From an uncultured Kordia sp. (GTDB lineage Bacteria; Bacteroidota; Bacteroidia; Flavobacteriales; Flavobacteriaceae): a stretch of 64,000 nt of DNA. The notes under the pieces were generated by a model. It did no database searches. It was given only the letters and a program-made list of their open reading frames with translations, and was not told the origin of the DNA. The position numbers and the translations under genes are program-made. Below are positions 1-8,482 of the stretch, one piece after another. The stretch covers positions 145,705 through 209,704 of the forward strand of contig NZ_CANLEA010000014.1 of NCBI RefSeq assembly GCF_947489565.1. Direction: 5' to 3'. The first letter of the stretch is position 1, and the number at the start of each line of letters is the position of its first letter.

Positions 1-1067
1 AGAGATGTAGGATTTTGTTGCTGTAGTGCTCCAACCACAACTTCTATTTTTCCATCGTTATCAATATCAATTACTCCATCTATGGATCTTCCAAAAAGTG
101 CATCTGTTGTAATAGAACCATCAAAACCACCTTCTAAATTAGATACTTTTTGATAGTTTTTCACAGTTCCATCTGCATTTAAAAATAACACATAGAAGCT
201 TCCTGAATTTGTAATTTGATCATCATCACGATACGAACCAACTACCAAATCGGTAACACCATCTTGATCTAAATCGCCAATATTGACAACGGATCCTCCA
301 AAAAAATCTTCAAATTCTAAAGTGGCTGTAAAATTTCCTTGTGTATCACTAATTTTTTGATGACTGTTTACAGTAAAATCTGGGTTCATGAATAAAATCC
401 AAACGGCGCCTCTTCTTGATCCTCCATCGGCATCTCTTCTTGAACCGACTGCTAAATCGTCTATTCCGTCATTATTTAAATCGCCTATATTTTCTAAATC
501 AGCCCCAAAAACTGCATCTCCGTTGATAAAGCCTGTAAAACCGCCTTGCGTATCACTTATTTTAGCATGTGAATTTACAGTACCATCAGAATTTAAACTT
601 AAAATCCAGATTGCTCCATGCCAAAATCCCCCATCACCATCATACGTAGCACCTACTCCTAGTTCAATCAAACCGTCATTATTCATATCGCCCAAATATG
701 CTACTGACACTCCAAATCGATCGCTTGTATCTAAATCTCCATTAAAATTTCCACTGGTATCACTAATCTTAGTATGAGAAATTACTTCATTGTTTACATC
801 CATGAATAAAATCCAAACAGCTCCAATATTACTACCGCCATCATCATCGTTAAATGCGCCTACAGCCATATCTGTAACTCCATTTCCGTCTAAATCTCCA
901 ATAGCAGTTACCGAAACTCCAAAATTGTCGTTCACATCTAAATCTCCTGTAAAATTCCCCATAACTTCATTGATTTTTTGGAAATTGGCAACAGGATAGC
1001 TTTGTGAAAAAGAAAACCAAGTACTGAAAAATACGAGGATTAATAAAACGCTAATTTTATGACTCAT
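1..1067 (-). CDS. FG-GAP (integrin alpha-like) repeat secreted protein, 3' end cut off
   Basis: The minus strand reads open from an ATG at 1067 to the window edge, about 355 codons. It begins with a signal peptide (MSHKISVLLILVFFSTWFSFSQ region, cleaved near SFS-Q). The rest is a series of roughly 60-residue repeats, each with an F-G-x-S-V start, a G-D-L-(D/N)-x-(D/N)-G calcium-loop-like motif and an ending such as D-L-A-V-G-S. At least five repeats are visible. This is the FG-GAP/VCBS beta-propeller pattern, usually extracellular and involved in adhesion or binding. The C-terminus, which might carry a T9SS sorting domain, lies outside the window. Specific ligand unknown. Confidence 0.85.
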   Translation of the reverse strand, partial: MSHKISVLLILVFFSTWFSFSQSYPVANFQKINEVMGNFTGDLDVNDNFGVSVTAIGDLDGNGVTDMAVGAFNDDDGGSNIGAVWILFMDVNNEVISHTKISDTSGNFNGDLDTSDRFGVSVAYLGDMNNDGLIELGVGATYDGDGGFWHGAIWILSLNSDGTVNSHAKISDTQGGFTGFINGDAVFGADLENIGDLNNDGIDDLAVGSRRDADGGSRRGAVWILFMNPDFTVNSHQKISDTQGNFTATLEFEDFFGGSVVNIGDLDQDGVTDLVVGSYRDDDQITNSGSFYVLFLNADGTVKNYQKVSNLEGGFDGSITTDALFGRSIDGVIDIDNDGKIEVVVGALQQQNPTS

Positions 1068-1166
1068 GAATTAAATGCAATATGTTCTTTGATGTGAAGG
1101 GAGGATGTTTTTTTCAAAACACATCACACTCAAATGTAACTAAATTATTTTGATATAGGACCGTAA

Positions 1167-1325
1167 AATATAAGTTTTGGATTTCAAATCCAGAATTTAT
1201 TTGATGCCGAATGGAACGAATCACAATCGGTAGAAGAAATTCATTTTACACTAGGAACGCATTTCTTTGTAAAAGCTAGTGTTACGTATCGTTTTAAGTT
1301 TTATTACTACTTTTATGCGATCTAA
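1167..1325 (+). pseudogene. Relic of a TonB-dependent receptor C-terminus
   Basis: Between two in-frame stops (1164 and 1323) the plus strand encodes a short peptide. It contains IQNLFDAEWNESQ, then EIHFTLGTHFFVKASVTYRF. This matches the typical last two beta strands of outer-membrane TonB-dependent receptors: a QNLFD-x-EW-NE-x-Q motif, then a HFTPGTPFFVK-like strand ending in YRF. There is no start codon or upstream barrel, so it is a decayed fragment of a gene mostly deleted here. The match is by eye; family membership is inference from strand motifs. Confidence 0.6.
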
Positions 1326-1336
1326 ATCAAGCTATA

Positions 1337-2395
1337 ATGTTTCGTAACTATATCTTATTATTATTCTGTTGTATTTTTCATGTAGGAATAGCTCAAAAAA
1401 CAACTAGTGAATTACGTTTTCTAGAGCCAGATCCTTTCCATTTATTGAATAAGTATAAAAAAATAACCAATCTACATTCCGAAAAATTTATTTACATAGC
1501 TAAAAAGAAAATTTATAATTTTAAAGAAGATACAATTCATGTTGCATTTTATGACAGACATGGAAATGAAGTTGAAAAAAGAGCATATTTTCATAATAAA
1601 ATAGAATATACCTCAAAGAAAAAATATAATCGAAAAGGGAAAAAGATACACACAACTCTTTTTTATAGTAAGCGCCCTAAAAGCGTGAGGCATTCAATTT
1701 TAAATTACAATACTGCTGGTAAACTCAGGGAAATTAAAGGATATAGAATTAAAAATAACGATACGTCAAATCATTCATTTACAGAATTTAAATACACGAA
1801 AAATAAATGTACTTCAAAAGGTATATACAATGGGAATCAATTGATTTCTGGACAGCATTTTAAATATGACAAAAAAGGAAATTTAATCTATATGCACACT
1901 GGTGAAAAACCTGAGTATGGAACATATATTGAATACATATACAACGATAAATCGCAAATTATCAAAAAATTAGAATACGTAAAGTATGCAAATAGTAATG
2001 AAAAGCATTATTTATATAAATCAAATTTTATGTATAATAAAGAAGGGAAAATGATCAAAGATTCTGTATTTAGTGAATCTAAAAAGCATTGGACAGTTAG
2101 TGACTATGATTACAATAAAAAAGGATTGTTGGCTAAAATAAATGTCAAACAAAACAACTATTACAGAAATGCTACATTCACTTATGTAGATAATAAACTC
2201 CAAAAAATGGAAGTGCTTACCAACAGTAATCTTTCACTCAAAATATTTCTGAATTCTACGATATACTCAGCCAAAATGCCTGCGACTTATGAAGAATTCT
2301 ATACCTACGATTCACAAGACAGAATAAAGAGCACAAAAATTTATGTGAATAGTGAATTGGAAGTCGAATACCTTAGACATATCATTAAGCTTTAA
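1337..2395 (+). CDS. Secreted YD/RHS-like repeat protein, function unknown
   Basis: The protein has 352 residues with an N-terminal signal peptide ending near GIAQ. The body is lysine- and tyrosine-rich. It shows irregular repeats of about 20-25 residues of the form Y-(D/N)-x-K-G-(K/N)-(L/I)-x-x, for example YDKKGNLIY, YNKEGKMIK, YNKKGLLAK and YDSQDRIKS. This resembles the YD/RHS-type beta-strand repeats found in many Bacteroidota exported proteins. No C-terminal sorting domain or toxin domain is visible. Probably periplasmic or surface-located; no function can be assigned. Confidence 0.7.
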   Translation: MFRNYILLLFCCIFHVGIAQKTTSELRFLEPDPFHLLNKYKKITNLHSEKFIYIAKKKIYNFKEDTIHVAFYDRHGNEVEKRAYFHNKIEYTSKKKYNRKGKKIHTTLFYSKRPKSVRHSILNYNTAGKLREIKGYRIKNNDTSNHSFTEFKYTKNKCTSKGIYNGNQLISGQHFKYDKKGNLIYMHTGEKPEYGTYIEYIYNDKSQIIKKLEYVKYANSNEKHYLYKSNFMYNKEGKMIKDSVFSESKKHWTVSDYDYNKKGLLAKINVKQNNYYRNATFTYVDNKLQKMEVLTNSNLSLKIFLNSTIYSAKMPATYEEFYTYDSQDRIKSTKIYVNSELEVEYLRHIIKL

Positions 2396-2524
2396 CTTAT
2401 TAAAGCATAGAAATTCTCAATAACTCTAGAGCGTAACAAAGTCATATAATACTAGTCATCTAAAAGCGTAAGTGAGTCTAAAGATTCTCGTCAGCGCGAG
2501 AAATTGTCTAAGAGCAAAGCAAAT

Positions 2525-3775
2525 CTACGAGTTAAATCTTTCCACTTCAAAACCCTCCAAAGACATAGAAGTTGCCTTCTCTCCTATTAATTCACTGACC
2601 AATTTTCCCGTGGCTGGACCTAAACTCCAACCCATCATGGCGTGACCTGTAGCAATAGTGAGATTCTTGTAATTTTTAGTTTTTCCGATATATGGTAAAC
2701 CATCTGGCGAACACGGACGCAATCCGCAAGCAGCATTTTTAATAGCGTTTGATGGAATTTCCAATCCGTTATAAAAGGTTTCTGCCGCTTTCGCAATAGC
2801 TTTGACGCGTGTAGTATTTATTTTATGGTTAATTCCTCCTATTTCCATTGTTCCAGCAAATCGTGTAAAACCTTGCATCGGCGTTACGGCAACTTTGGCT
2901 TCTGCTAAAATTGCGGGCATGGTAATTCCTGTGTGCTCTTTAACGTCTATTCGGTAGCCTTTTCCCGCTTGAAGCGGAAGTCGTATGCGTAACTTTTTTG
3001 CCAAAGTTGAACTCCATGAACCTGCCGAAAGTATGAATTCGTCTGCTTTTAGTGTACGCTTTGAAGTCTGTACAGAGATTATTTTACCATCTACAAAGTG
3101 TAGATCGGTAATTGCTGCATTCGTATAAAACTGTACACCTTTTTGTCGCAACAGCGTGATCATTTGTGGCATAAAATCGGTTGGTGTCATATGTGCATCT
3201 GAATCAAAATATACGGCACCTTTGATATTAAAATCAACATTCGGTTCTAACTTCTTTACCCCTTCTTTTGTTAAATTTTGAACATTCAAACCTTCATCAA
3301 TAGCACGTTGTCCCATTTTCCACTCTGCTTCGCCTTCCTTATCGGTTTGATAACACATCAGCAATCCTTTTCGTTCGTAATGAAAATCAAAATCATTCGA
3401 TTTTTTCATTTCCGTATATAATTCACGACTTAACAAATTGATATCTTTGATAATAGGAATTGAGCGTTCTACATGTTTCGCTGTAGCAGATTTTTTAAAC
3501 AACCACGACCATTTCAAAAAATCAGCATCCAATCGTGGTTTTACATAAAATGGACTCGAAGAGTTGAGCATCCATTTTAACCCTTTGGTAATCATTCCTG
3601 GAGCAGCTAATGGAATAATATGACTTGGCGTAATATATCCAGCATTCACAAAAGAAGCGCCGCTAGAAATATCGCTTTTATCTACAATAGTCACTTGATG
3701 GCCATCTTGTTGCAAATAATATGCACAACAAAGTCCAATAATTCCACCACCAATAATTACTACTTCTTTTTTCAA
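2525..3775 (-). CDS. FAD-dependent D-amino-acid dehydrogenase family (probable D-hydroxyproline dehydrogenase)
   Basis: This DadA-like oxidoreductase of 416 residues has an N-terminal Rossmann motif (IIGGGIIGLCCAYYL, residues 6-20) for FAD. A C-terminal FAD-contact segment reads C-G-L-R-P-C-S-P-D-G-L-P-Y-I-G, followed by T-G-H-x-x-M-G-W. In hydroxyproline catabolism such enzymes oxidise cis-4-hydroxy-D-proline to a pyrroline-4-hydroxy-2-carboxylate. That role is inferred from the neighbouring epimerase and DapA-like deaminase. The start is TTG at 3775: no in-frame ATG precedes the Rossmann strand. It is the last gene of the minus-strand cluster, separated from the epimerase by 166 bp full of repeats. 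D-amino-acid dehydrogenase of other specificity is the alternative. Confidence 0.82.
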   Translation of the reverse strand: MKKEVVIIGGGIIGLCCAYYLQQDGHQVTIVDKSDISSGASFVNAGYITPSHIIPLAAPGMITKGLKWMLNSSSPFYVKPRLDADFLKWSWLFKKSATAKHVERSIPIIKDINLLSRELYTEMKKSNDFDFHYERKGLLMCYQTDKEGEAEWKMGQRAIDEGLNVQNLTKEGVKKLEPNVDFNIKGAVYFDSDAHMTPTDFMPQMITLLRQKGVQFYTNAAITDLHFVDGKIISVQTSKRTLKADEFILSAGSWSSTLAKKLRIRLPLQAGKGYRIDVKEHTGITMPAILAEAKVAVTPMQGFTRFAGTMEIGGINHKINTTRVKAIAKAAETFYNGLEIPSNAIKNAACGLRPCSPDGLPYIGKTKNYKNLTIATGHAMMGWSLGPATGKLVSELIGEKATSMSLEGFEVERFNS

Positions 3776-3941
3776 TTTATTTAGTTTTTTTAGACTTCTT
3801 AGATTTCTGGTTGGCGCGAGTTTCGAACTCGTGCCAATCTGTCTCTTAACAAACAGATTACTTCGTCATACTTCCTCGTAATGACGTTTCTAAATATAAT
3901 CTTGATTAGCGCGAGTTTCTAACTCGTGCCTAATACTATTC
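3776..3941. repeat. Dispersed palindromic repeats inserted between two operon genes
   Basis: This 166-bp gap holds two copies of a short palindromic element (GCGAGTTTCGAACTCGTGCC core) at 3813-3835 and 3908-3930. Between them at 3852-3886 sits a copy of a second element with core TCGTCATACTTCCTCG. Both families recur elsewhere in the window (53407-53510; 10446-10520; 63887-63944). They lie inside the hydroxyproline cluster between epimerase and dehydrogenase. They may fold in the transcript or simply be tolerated repeats. Confidence 0.8.
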
Positions 3942-4952
3942 TCAAATCACCTGAAAACCATGTGCATACGGATCATCTTCCTCATCAATAATGATGGTAT
4001 TATATCCATACACTTTTGCCCAACCTTGAATGCTTGGAACAATGGCAGATTTTCCATCCAAAACAGTTTCTTCAACGATGCGACCAATAAATTTTGAACC
4101 TATATAACTTTCATGAATAAATGCTGACCCAACTTTCAACTTTCCTTTAGCATGCAATTGTGCCATTCGCGCCGAAGTTCCTGTTCCACAAGGACTTCTA
4201 TCAATGGCTTTGTCTCCATAAAAAACTGCATTTCTTCCCGAAGAAGTTTCATCTAGCGGATTTCCGGTCCACAGCATATGCGAAACATCGCGAATAGTAT
4301 CATTTTCTGGATGTACAAATTGATTCGGATATGTTGAATTAATACGATCGCGAACTACTTGTGAATATTGAATGATCTTACTCGCTGTAAAATCATGAAT
4401 TCCGGAAAAATTTTCTTGCGGATCTACAATGGCATAGTAATTTCCGCCGTAAGCGACATCAAAGGTAATTTCGCCTAATTCGGGACAATCTACTGTTAAG
4501 TTTTCTGCTGCTAAATAGCTTTTTACATTCGTCAATCGAACCCAATCTACTTTCTTACCAGTTTGTTGGTATTCAATTTCAACCAAACCTGCAGGTGCTT
4601 CCATTTTGATTTTCCCTGCTGTTTTTGGAGTAATCAAACCTTCTTCTATGGCAATCGTAATTGTTCCAATAGTTCCGTGTCCACACATAGGCAAACAGCC
4701 CGAAGTTTCTATAAACAGAATTCCAACATCATTTTTAGGATTGCTTGGTGGAAATAGAATGCTTCCGCTCATCATATCATGTCCGCGTGGTTCAAACATT
4801 AGTCCTTTTCGAATCCAATCGAATTCTTTCAAAAAATGCTGACGCTTTTCACTCATATTGGCACCAATCAAATTTGGTCCGCCACCAGCTACAACACGTA
4901 CAGGATTTCCACACGTATGTGCATCAATACAAAAAAAAGTCTTTCTACTCAT
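3942..4952 (-). CDS. 4-hydroxyproline epimerase (proline racemase family)
   Basis: The 336-residue protein has the usual family length. Both catalytic cysteines are present: C90 in the M-C-G-H-G-T motif and C255 in S-P-C-G-T-G-T-S-A. Proline racemase-family enzymes with both cysteines racemise or epimerise, whereas trans-3-hydroxyproline dehydratases replace the first with Thr. The N-terminus (IDAHTCGNPVRVV) is typical of hydroxyproline epimerase. It converts trans-4-hydroxy-L-proline to cis-4-hydroxy-D-proline in the cytoplasm. Its start overlaps the DUF885 gene end by 8 bp, consistent with coupled translation. Assignment as 4Hyp epimerase rather than proline racemase rests on the ALDH, DapA-like and DadA-like neighbours. 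Confidence 0.9.
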   Translation of the reverse strand: MSRKTFFCIDAHTCGNPVRVVAGGGPNLIGANMSEKRQHFLKEFDWIRKGLMFEPRGHDMMSGSILFPPSNPKNDVGILFIETSGCLPMCGHGTIGTITIAIEEGLITPKTAGKIKMEAPAGLVEIEYQQTGKKVDWVRLTNVKSYLAAENLTVDCPELGEITFDVAYGGNYYAIVDPQENFSGIHDFTASKIIQYSQVVRDRINSTYPNQFVHPENDTIRDVSHMLWTGNPLDETSSGRNAVFYGDKAIDRSPCGTGTSARMAQLHAKGKLKVGSAFIHESYIGSKFIGRIVEETVLDGKSAIVPSIQGWAKVYGYNTIIIDEEDDPYAHGFQVI

Positions 4953-6678
4953 GCTGCTTTTTTGCTATATAGTTTTCTATTCTAGATTCTAAAATTGATA
5001 AGGTAACCGTTCCTTCTTCTAAAATTACTTCATGAAACTCTCTAATATCAAATTTATCTCCCAATTCAGAAGCTGCTTTTTTACGCATTTCTCTTATCTT
5101 GAGTTCGCCCATTTTATACGATAATGCTTGTCCAGGCCAAGAAATATATCGATCTGTTTCAGTGGTTACTTCATGTATTGACAATGCAGTATTTGCAGCC
5201 ATATAATCAATGACTTGTTGACGTGTCCAACCTTTTGCATGAATTCCTGTATCTACTACCAATCTGCAAGCGCGCCACATTTCATAGGTTAACTGACCAA
5301 ATTTTTCATACTTGGTTGTATAAATATTCATTTCGTCAACTAAATACTCTGCGTACAATCCCCAACCTTCACCATAAGCAGACAAATATAAATTGCGCCT
5401 AAATTGTGGAATTGTTTCTGGCAATTCATTATTCAAAGATATTTGTAAATGATGTCCAGGAACTGCTTCATGCGCCGTTAAAGCTGGAATTGTATATAAG
5501 GTTCTACTTGGCAGATTATAAGTATTTACCCAATAAAATCCTGCTGTCGTTTCACTTTGTGAAGGAGAATAACGTCCACCTGTATAATTTGGTGCAATTG
5601 CAGCTGGTACAGGAACTACACCATACGGTTTTCTAGGTAATGTTTTAAAGAATTTTGGCAATTCAGCATCTATTCTTTTGGCAATATCTCTAGCAAACAT
5701 TAATAATTCTTTTGGCGTTTTTGCATAGAATTGTTCATCGGTTCTTAGAAATTGTAAGAAATCTGCAAAAGAACCTTTAAAACCCAATTCATCAATAATT
5801 TTTTGCATTTCTGCTTTTATTCTAGCGACTTCTTTTAATCCAATATTATGGATATCTTCTGCCGTATACTCTGTACTTGTAGTATAATAATTGATTCTAT
5901 TTTGATAAAATTCGGTTCCATTTGGTGTGGTATCGACACCTAAACCTTTTCTTGTATTTAAAAAATAGTCTTCCTCAAAAAAGGTTTTAATTTTTTTATA
6001 TTGATTGATTGCATTTTTTTGAACACTGGCTTTTGCTATACTAATAATACTATCTTTTTCTTCTGTGGAAAGTGATGTTGGTAATTGACGAAAAGGTTTA
6101 TAAAATTCGCTTTTAGTTACATCTGCAACAATATGTTTGTCATACGTATTTTCATATTCATAGAAAACAGCTTTGGGCTGCGATATACCTTCTTCAATTC
6201 CTGCTTTCAGTAGGTTTATATTGTAATCTATCGAAAGTGGCAAACTATCTAAATCTGACAAATACGCATGTATATCATCCTTATTTTCTAAAACTCTATT
6301 CCCCATTTCGCCTAAGTTTAAGTGAAAAGCTATTTCATTTGTAATAGGGTTTAGGTACGATTTATAAGTGTTGTAATCTATTTTATCTTGTAAAACAAAC
6401 AACAGCAATTCTTTAGAAATTTTATCAGTTTCAGAGAGTCCATTTTCAGAAATTGCTGCTAGTTTTTCTTTTAAATCTGATGCAAAGTCAGCTTCATTTT
6501 GGTAATATTGAATGGTTCTTTCTACAGATTCGTTTATTTTAAAATCATATACTCTGGGATGTTCATATTCTTGAATTAATGACTGTAATTGAGTACTGTT
6601 ATTAGTATTTAATGAAGTCTTTTTACAAGCTACGAAATGCAACAATACTAATAATCCAAAAAGTTTGATGATTTTCAT
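4945..6678 (-). CDS. DUF885 family metallopeptidase lipoprotein
   Basis: The 577-residue protein starts with a lipoprotein signal whose lipobox ends at C18 (H-F-V-A-C). The zinc-binding HExxxGHH motif lies at residues 403-410 (HEAVPGHH), followed by a YGEGWGLYAE segment typical of DUF885 peptidases. It is expected to sit in the periplasm or on a membrane and to hydrolyse peptides. It lies between the semialdehyde dehydrogenase (4-bp gap) and the epimerase (8-bp overlap) of a hydroxyproline cluster. It may therefore release hydroxyproline or its dipeptides from larger peptides, but that substrate is inference. Confidence 0.9.
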   Translation of the reverse strand: MKIIKLFGLLVLLHFVACKKTSLNTNNSTQLQSLIQEYEHPRVYDFKINESVERTIQYYQNEADFASDLKEKLAAISENGLSETDKISKELLLFVLQDKIDYNTYKSYLNPITNEIAFHLNLGEMGNRVLENKDDIHAYLSDLDSLPLSIDYNINLLKAGIEEGISQPKAVFYEYENTYDKHIVADVTKSEFYKPFRQLPTSLSTEEKDSIISIAKASVQKNAINQYKKIKTFFEEDYFLNTRKGLGVDTTPNGTEFYQNRINYYTTSTEYTAEDIHNIGLKEVARIKAEMQKIIDELGFKGSFADFLQFLRTDEQFYAKTPKELLMFARDIAKRIDAELPKFFKTLPRKPYGVVPVPAAIAPNYTGGRYSPSQSETTAGFYWVNTYNLPSRTLYTIPALTAHEAVPGHHLQISLNNELPETIPQFRRNLYLSAYGEGWGLYAEYLVDEMNIYTTKYEKFGQLTYEMWRACRLVVDTGIHAKGWTRQQVIDYMAANTALSIHEVTTETDRYISWPGQALSYKMGELKIREMRKKAASELGDKFDIREFHEVILEEGTVTLSILESRIENYIAKKQHE

Positions 6679-6681
6679 AGA

Positions 6682-8265
6682 TTAGAGTTTATCCGTTGTT
6701 TCTTGATCGTTTACCAAACGAAGAATTCCCAAAGGGTTTTCGTTTTTCAATTCGTCTGGCAAGAGTTCATTTGGCCAATCTTGATAGCTAAATGGTCGTA
6801 CCCAACGTTTGATGGCATCTCTACCAACTGCCGTAAAACGACTGTCTGTCGATGCAGGATATGGTCCGCCGTGTAACATGGCAGGCACTACTTCCACACC
6901 TGTAGGAACACCATTAAAAATAATACGTCCAACTCTGCTTGCCAATGCTTGCACAACACTTTCATAACTAGAAACTTCATTTTCCTCAGAAATGATCGTT
7001 CCAGTTAACTGTCCTTCCAAATTGGCAATAATTTCTTCCAGCTCAGCCGCATTTTCACATTGAACTACTAGCGAAAATGGTCCGAACACTTCTTCATGCA
7101 AGGTTTTATTTTCTAAAAATGTTTTTCCGTCAACAGTTGCAACAGCTTGCTGCGCATAGTTTTCTGTGACTGTTTCTGTGATTGCTGCAACAGTTATTAC
7201 ATTATTTTGATCTAGTGCTTGCAGTTTATTATTCGTGTACGCTGCATGAATGTTAGGATGCAACATACATTTGGGTGCAATCTGTATAATTTCGTTTGAT
7301 AAAGTATCAATAAAACTTGTAAGACCTTCGCTTTTTATTCCTAAAATCAATCCTGGATTGGTACAGAATTGTCCCGTTCCTAAAGTGATAGAACCTGCGT
7401 AAGTTTTTGCCCAAGTTTCCGCTTTTGTTTCCAATGATTTTGGTAAGAATACAACAGGATTAATGCTTCCCATTTCTGCAAATACAGGAATTGGCTCTGG
7501 ACGTTTGGCTGCTAAATCTAACAATGCGCGTCCACCGCGAATACTTCCTGTAAATCCAACTCCTTTTACTTTTGGATGTGCTACTAATTGTTGTCCGACT
7601 TCAATTCCGCTACTATTCAAGTTTGAAAATACGCCGTTTGGCATGTCTGTTTTCTCTGCTGCTTTTTGAATCGCAGAAGCGACCAATTCACCTGTTCCTG
7701 CGTGCATAGGATGCGATTTTACAATAACTGGACAACCAGAAGCTAGTGCCGAAGCCGTATCGCCACCAGCTGTAGAATATGCTAATGGAAAATTACTCGC
7801 ACCAAAAACTACAATTGGTCCAATAGGCACTAACATTTTTCGTACATCTACTCTTGGTCTTGGTTCTCGATTGGGTTGTGCAGGATCAATGCGTGCTTCT
7901 ACCCACGAACCTTCTTCAACCAATGCTGCAAAAGTTCGCAACTGTCCAATAGTTCTTCCACGTTCACCTTTGGCGCGTCCTTCTGGTAATCCGCTTTCAG
8001 ACATATACGTTTGTACTAATTCATCATCTAATGCCAAAATTTCGTCTGCAATTGCATTCAAAAATGCTGCTTTCTTGGGTCCAGAAATGGTTTGAAATTC
8101 TTTAAAAGCTTCCGAAGCTAAATTGACAGCTTCTTCAATTTCTTCCGCAGTTGCTTCTGTAAAAGTCGTTTCGTTTTCCGAATTACTTTTCGGATTATAG
8201 GTTTTGTAGGTAATCGTTCCTTTGCCAGAAAGCGAGTTTCCGATATAGTTTTTTCCTGTGATCAT
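6682..8265 (-). CDS. 2-oxoglutarate semialdehyde dehydrogenase (aldehyde dehydrogenase superfamily)
   Basis: This is a 527-residue NADP-type ALDH. The general-base glutamate is E264 in F-A-E-M-G-S-I-N-P and the catalytic cysteine is C301 in G-Q-F-C-T-N-P-G. The F-x-x-x-G-Q-F-C-T-N-P-G form and the length match the alpha-ketoglutaric semialdehyde dehydrogenases of hydroxyproline and sugar-acid catabolism. It oxidises 2,5-dioxopentanoate to 2-oxoglutarate, delivering hydroxyproline carbon to the TCA cycle. It follows the deaminase gene in the same direction across a 217-bp spacer that contains a long hairpin, and it precedes the DUF885 gene by 3 bp. Confidence 0.92.
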   Translation of the reverse strand: MITGKNYIGNSLSGKGTITYKTYNPKSNSENETTFTEATAEEIEEAVNLASEAFKEFQTISGPKKAAFLNAIADEILALDDELVQTYMSESGLPEGRAKGERGRTIGQLRTFAALVEEGSWVEARIDPAQPNREPRPRVDVRKMLVPIGPIVVFGASNFPLAYSTAGGDTASALASGCPVIVKSHPMHAGTGELVASAIQKAAEKTDMPNGVFSNLNSSGIEVGQQLVAHPKVKGVGFTGSIRGGRALLDLAAKRPEPIPVFAEMGSINPVVFLPKSLETKAETWAKTYAGSITLGTGQFCTNPGLILGIKSEGLTSFIDTLSNEIIQIAPKCMLHPNIHAAYTNNKLQALDQNNVITVAAITETVTENYAQQAVATVDGKTFLENKTLHEEVFGPFSLVVQCENAAELEEIIANLEGQLTGTIISEENEVSSYESVVQALASRVGRIIFNGVPTGVEVVPAMLHGGPYPASTDSRFTAVGRDAIKRWVRPFSYQDWPNELLPDELKNENPLGILRLVNDQETTDKL

Positions 8266-8324
8266 GCGTTGTGTTTTGTGTTTCTCTTTAGTAAAGAAAA
8301 TGTACTTTTTTGAAAATACTAAAA

Positions 8325-8388
8325 GTGTGACTCAAATCCTAAATTTCTACCAAGGCTTTAGAAATTTGTAACGGATTTGACTCAACAC
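8325..8388 (-). other. Long hairpin in the intra-operon spacer
   Basis: Nested inverted repeats lie between the deaminase and the semialdehyde dehydrogenase genes. The outer arms are GACTCAAATCC and GGATTTGACTC (one mismatch). The inner arms are AAATTTCT and AGAAATTT around an 11-base loop. No T-tract follows, so it is more likely an RNA-processing or stabilising stem, an attenuator or a regulator site than a simple terminator. Function is inference. Confidence 0.55.
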
Positions 8389-8482
8389 TTCGCTAAAAAA
8401 TGAACCTTGGAGTAACAGTTAACTATTCAACTTTTTATGATATTTGTACTGCTGTTACAGTTTAGCACTCATTTTAATTTTT

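Noticed and set aside
388..999. Two open frames on the plus strand rich in Pro, Ser and Lys
   Set aside because: They lie opposite the FG-GAP repeat gene on the minus strand, have no family features and mirror its repeated codons.
3942..4952. Trans-3-hydroxyproline dehydratase
   Set aside because: Both cysteines are present (C90 and C255), whereas the dehydratase subgroup has Thr at the first position.
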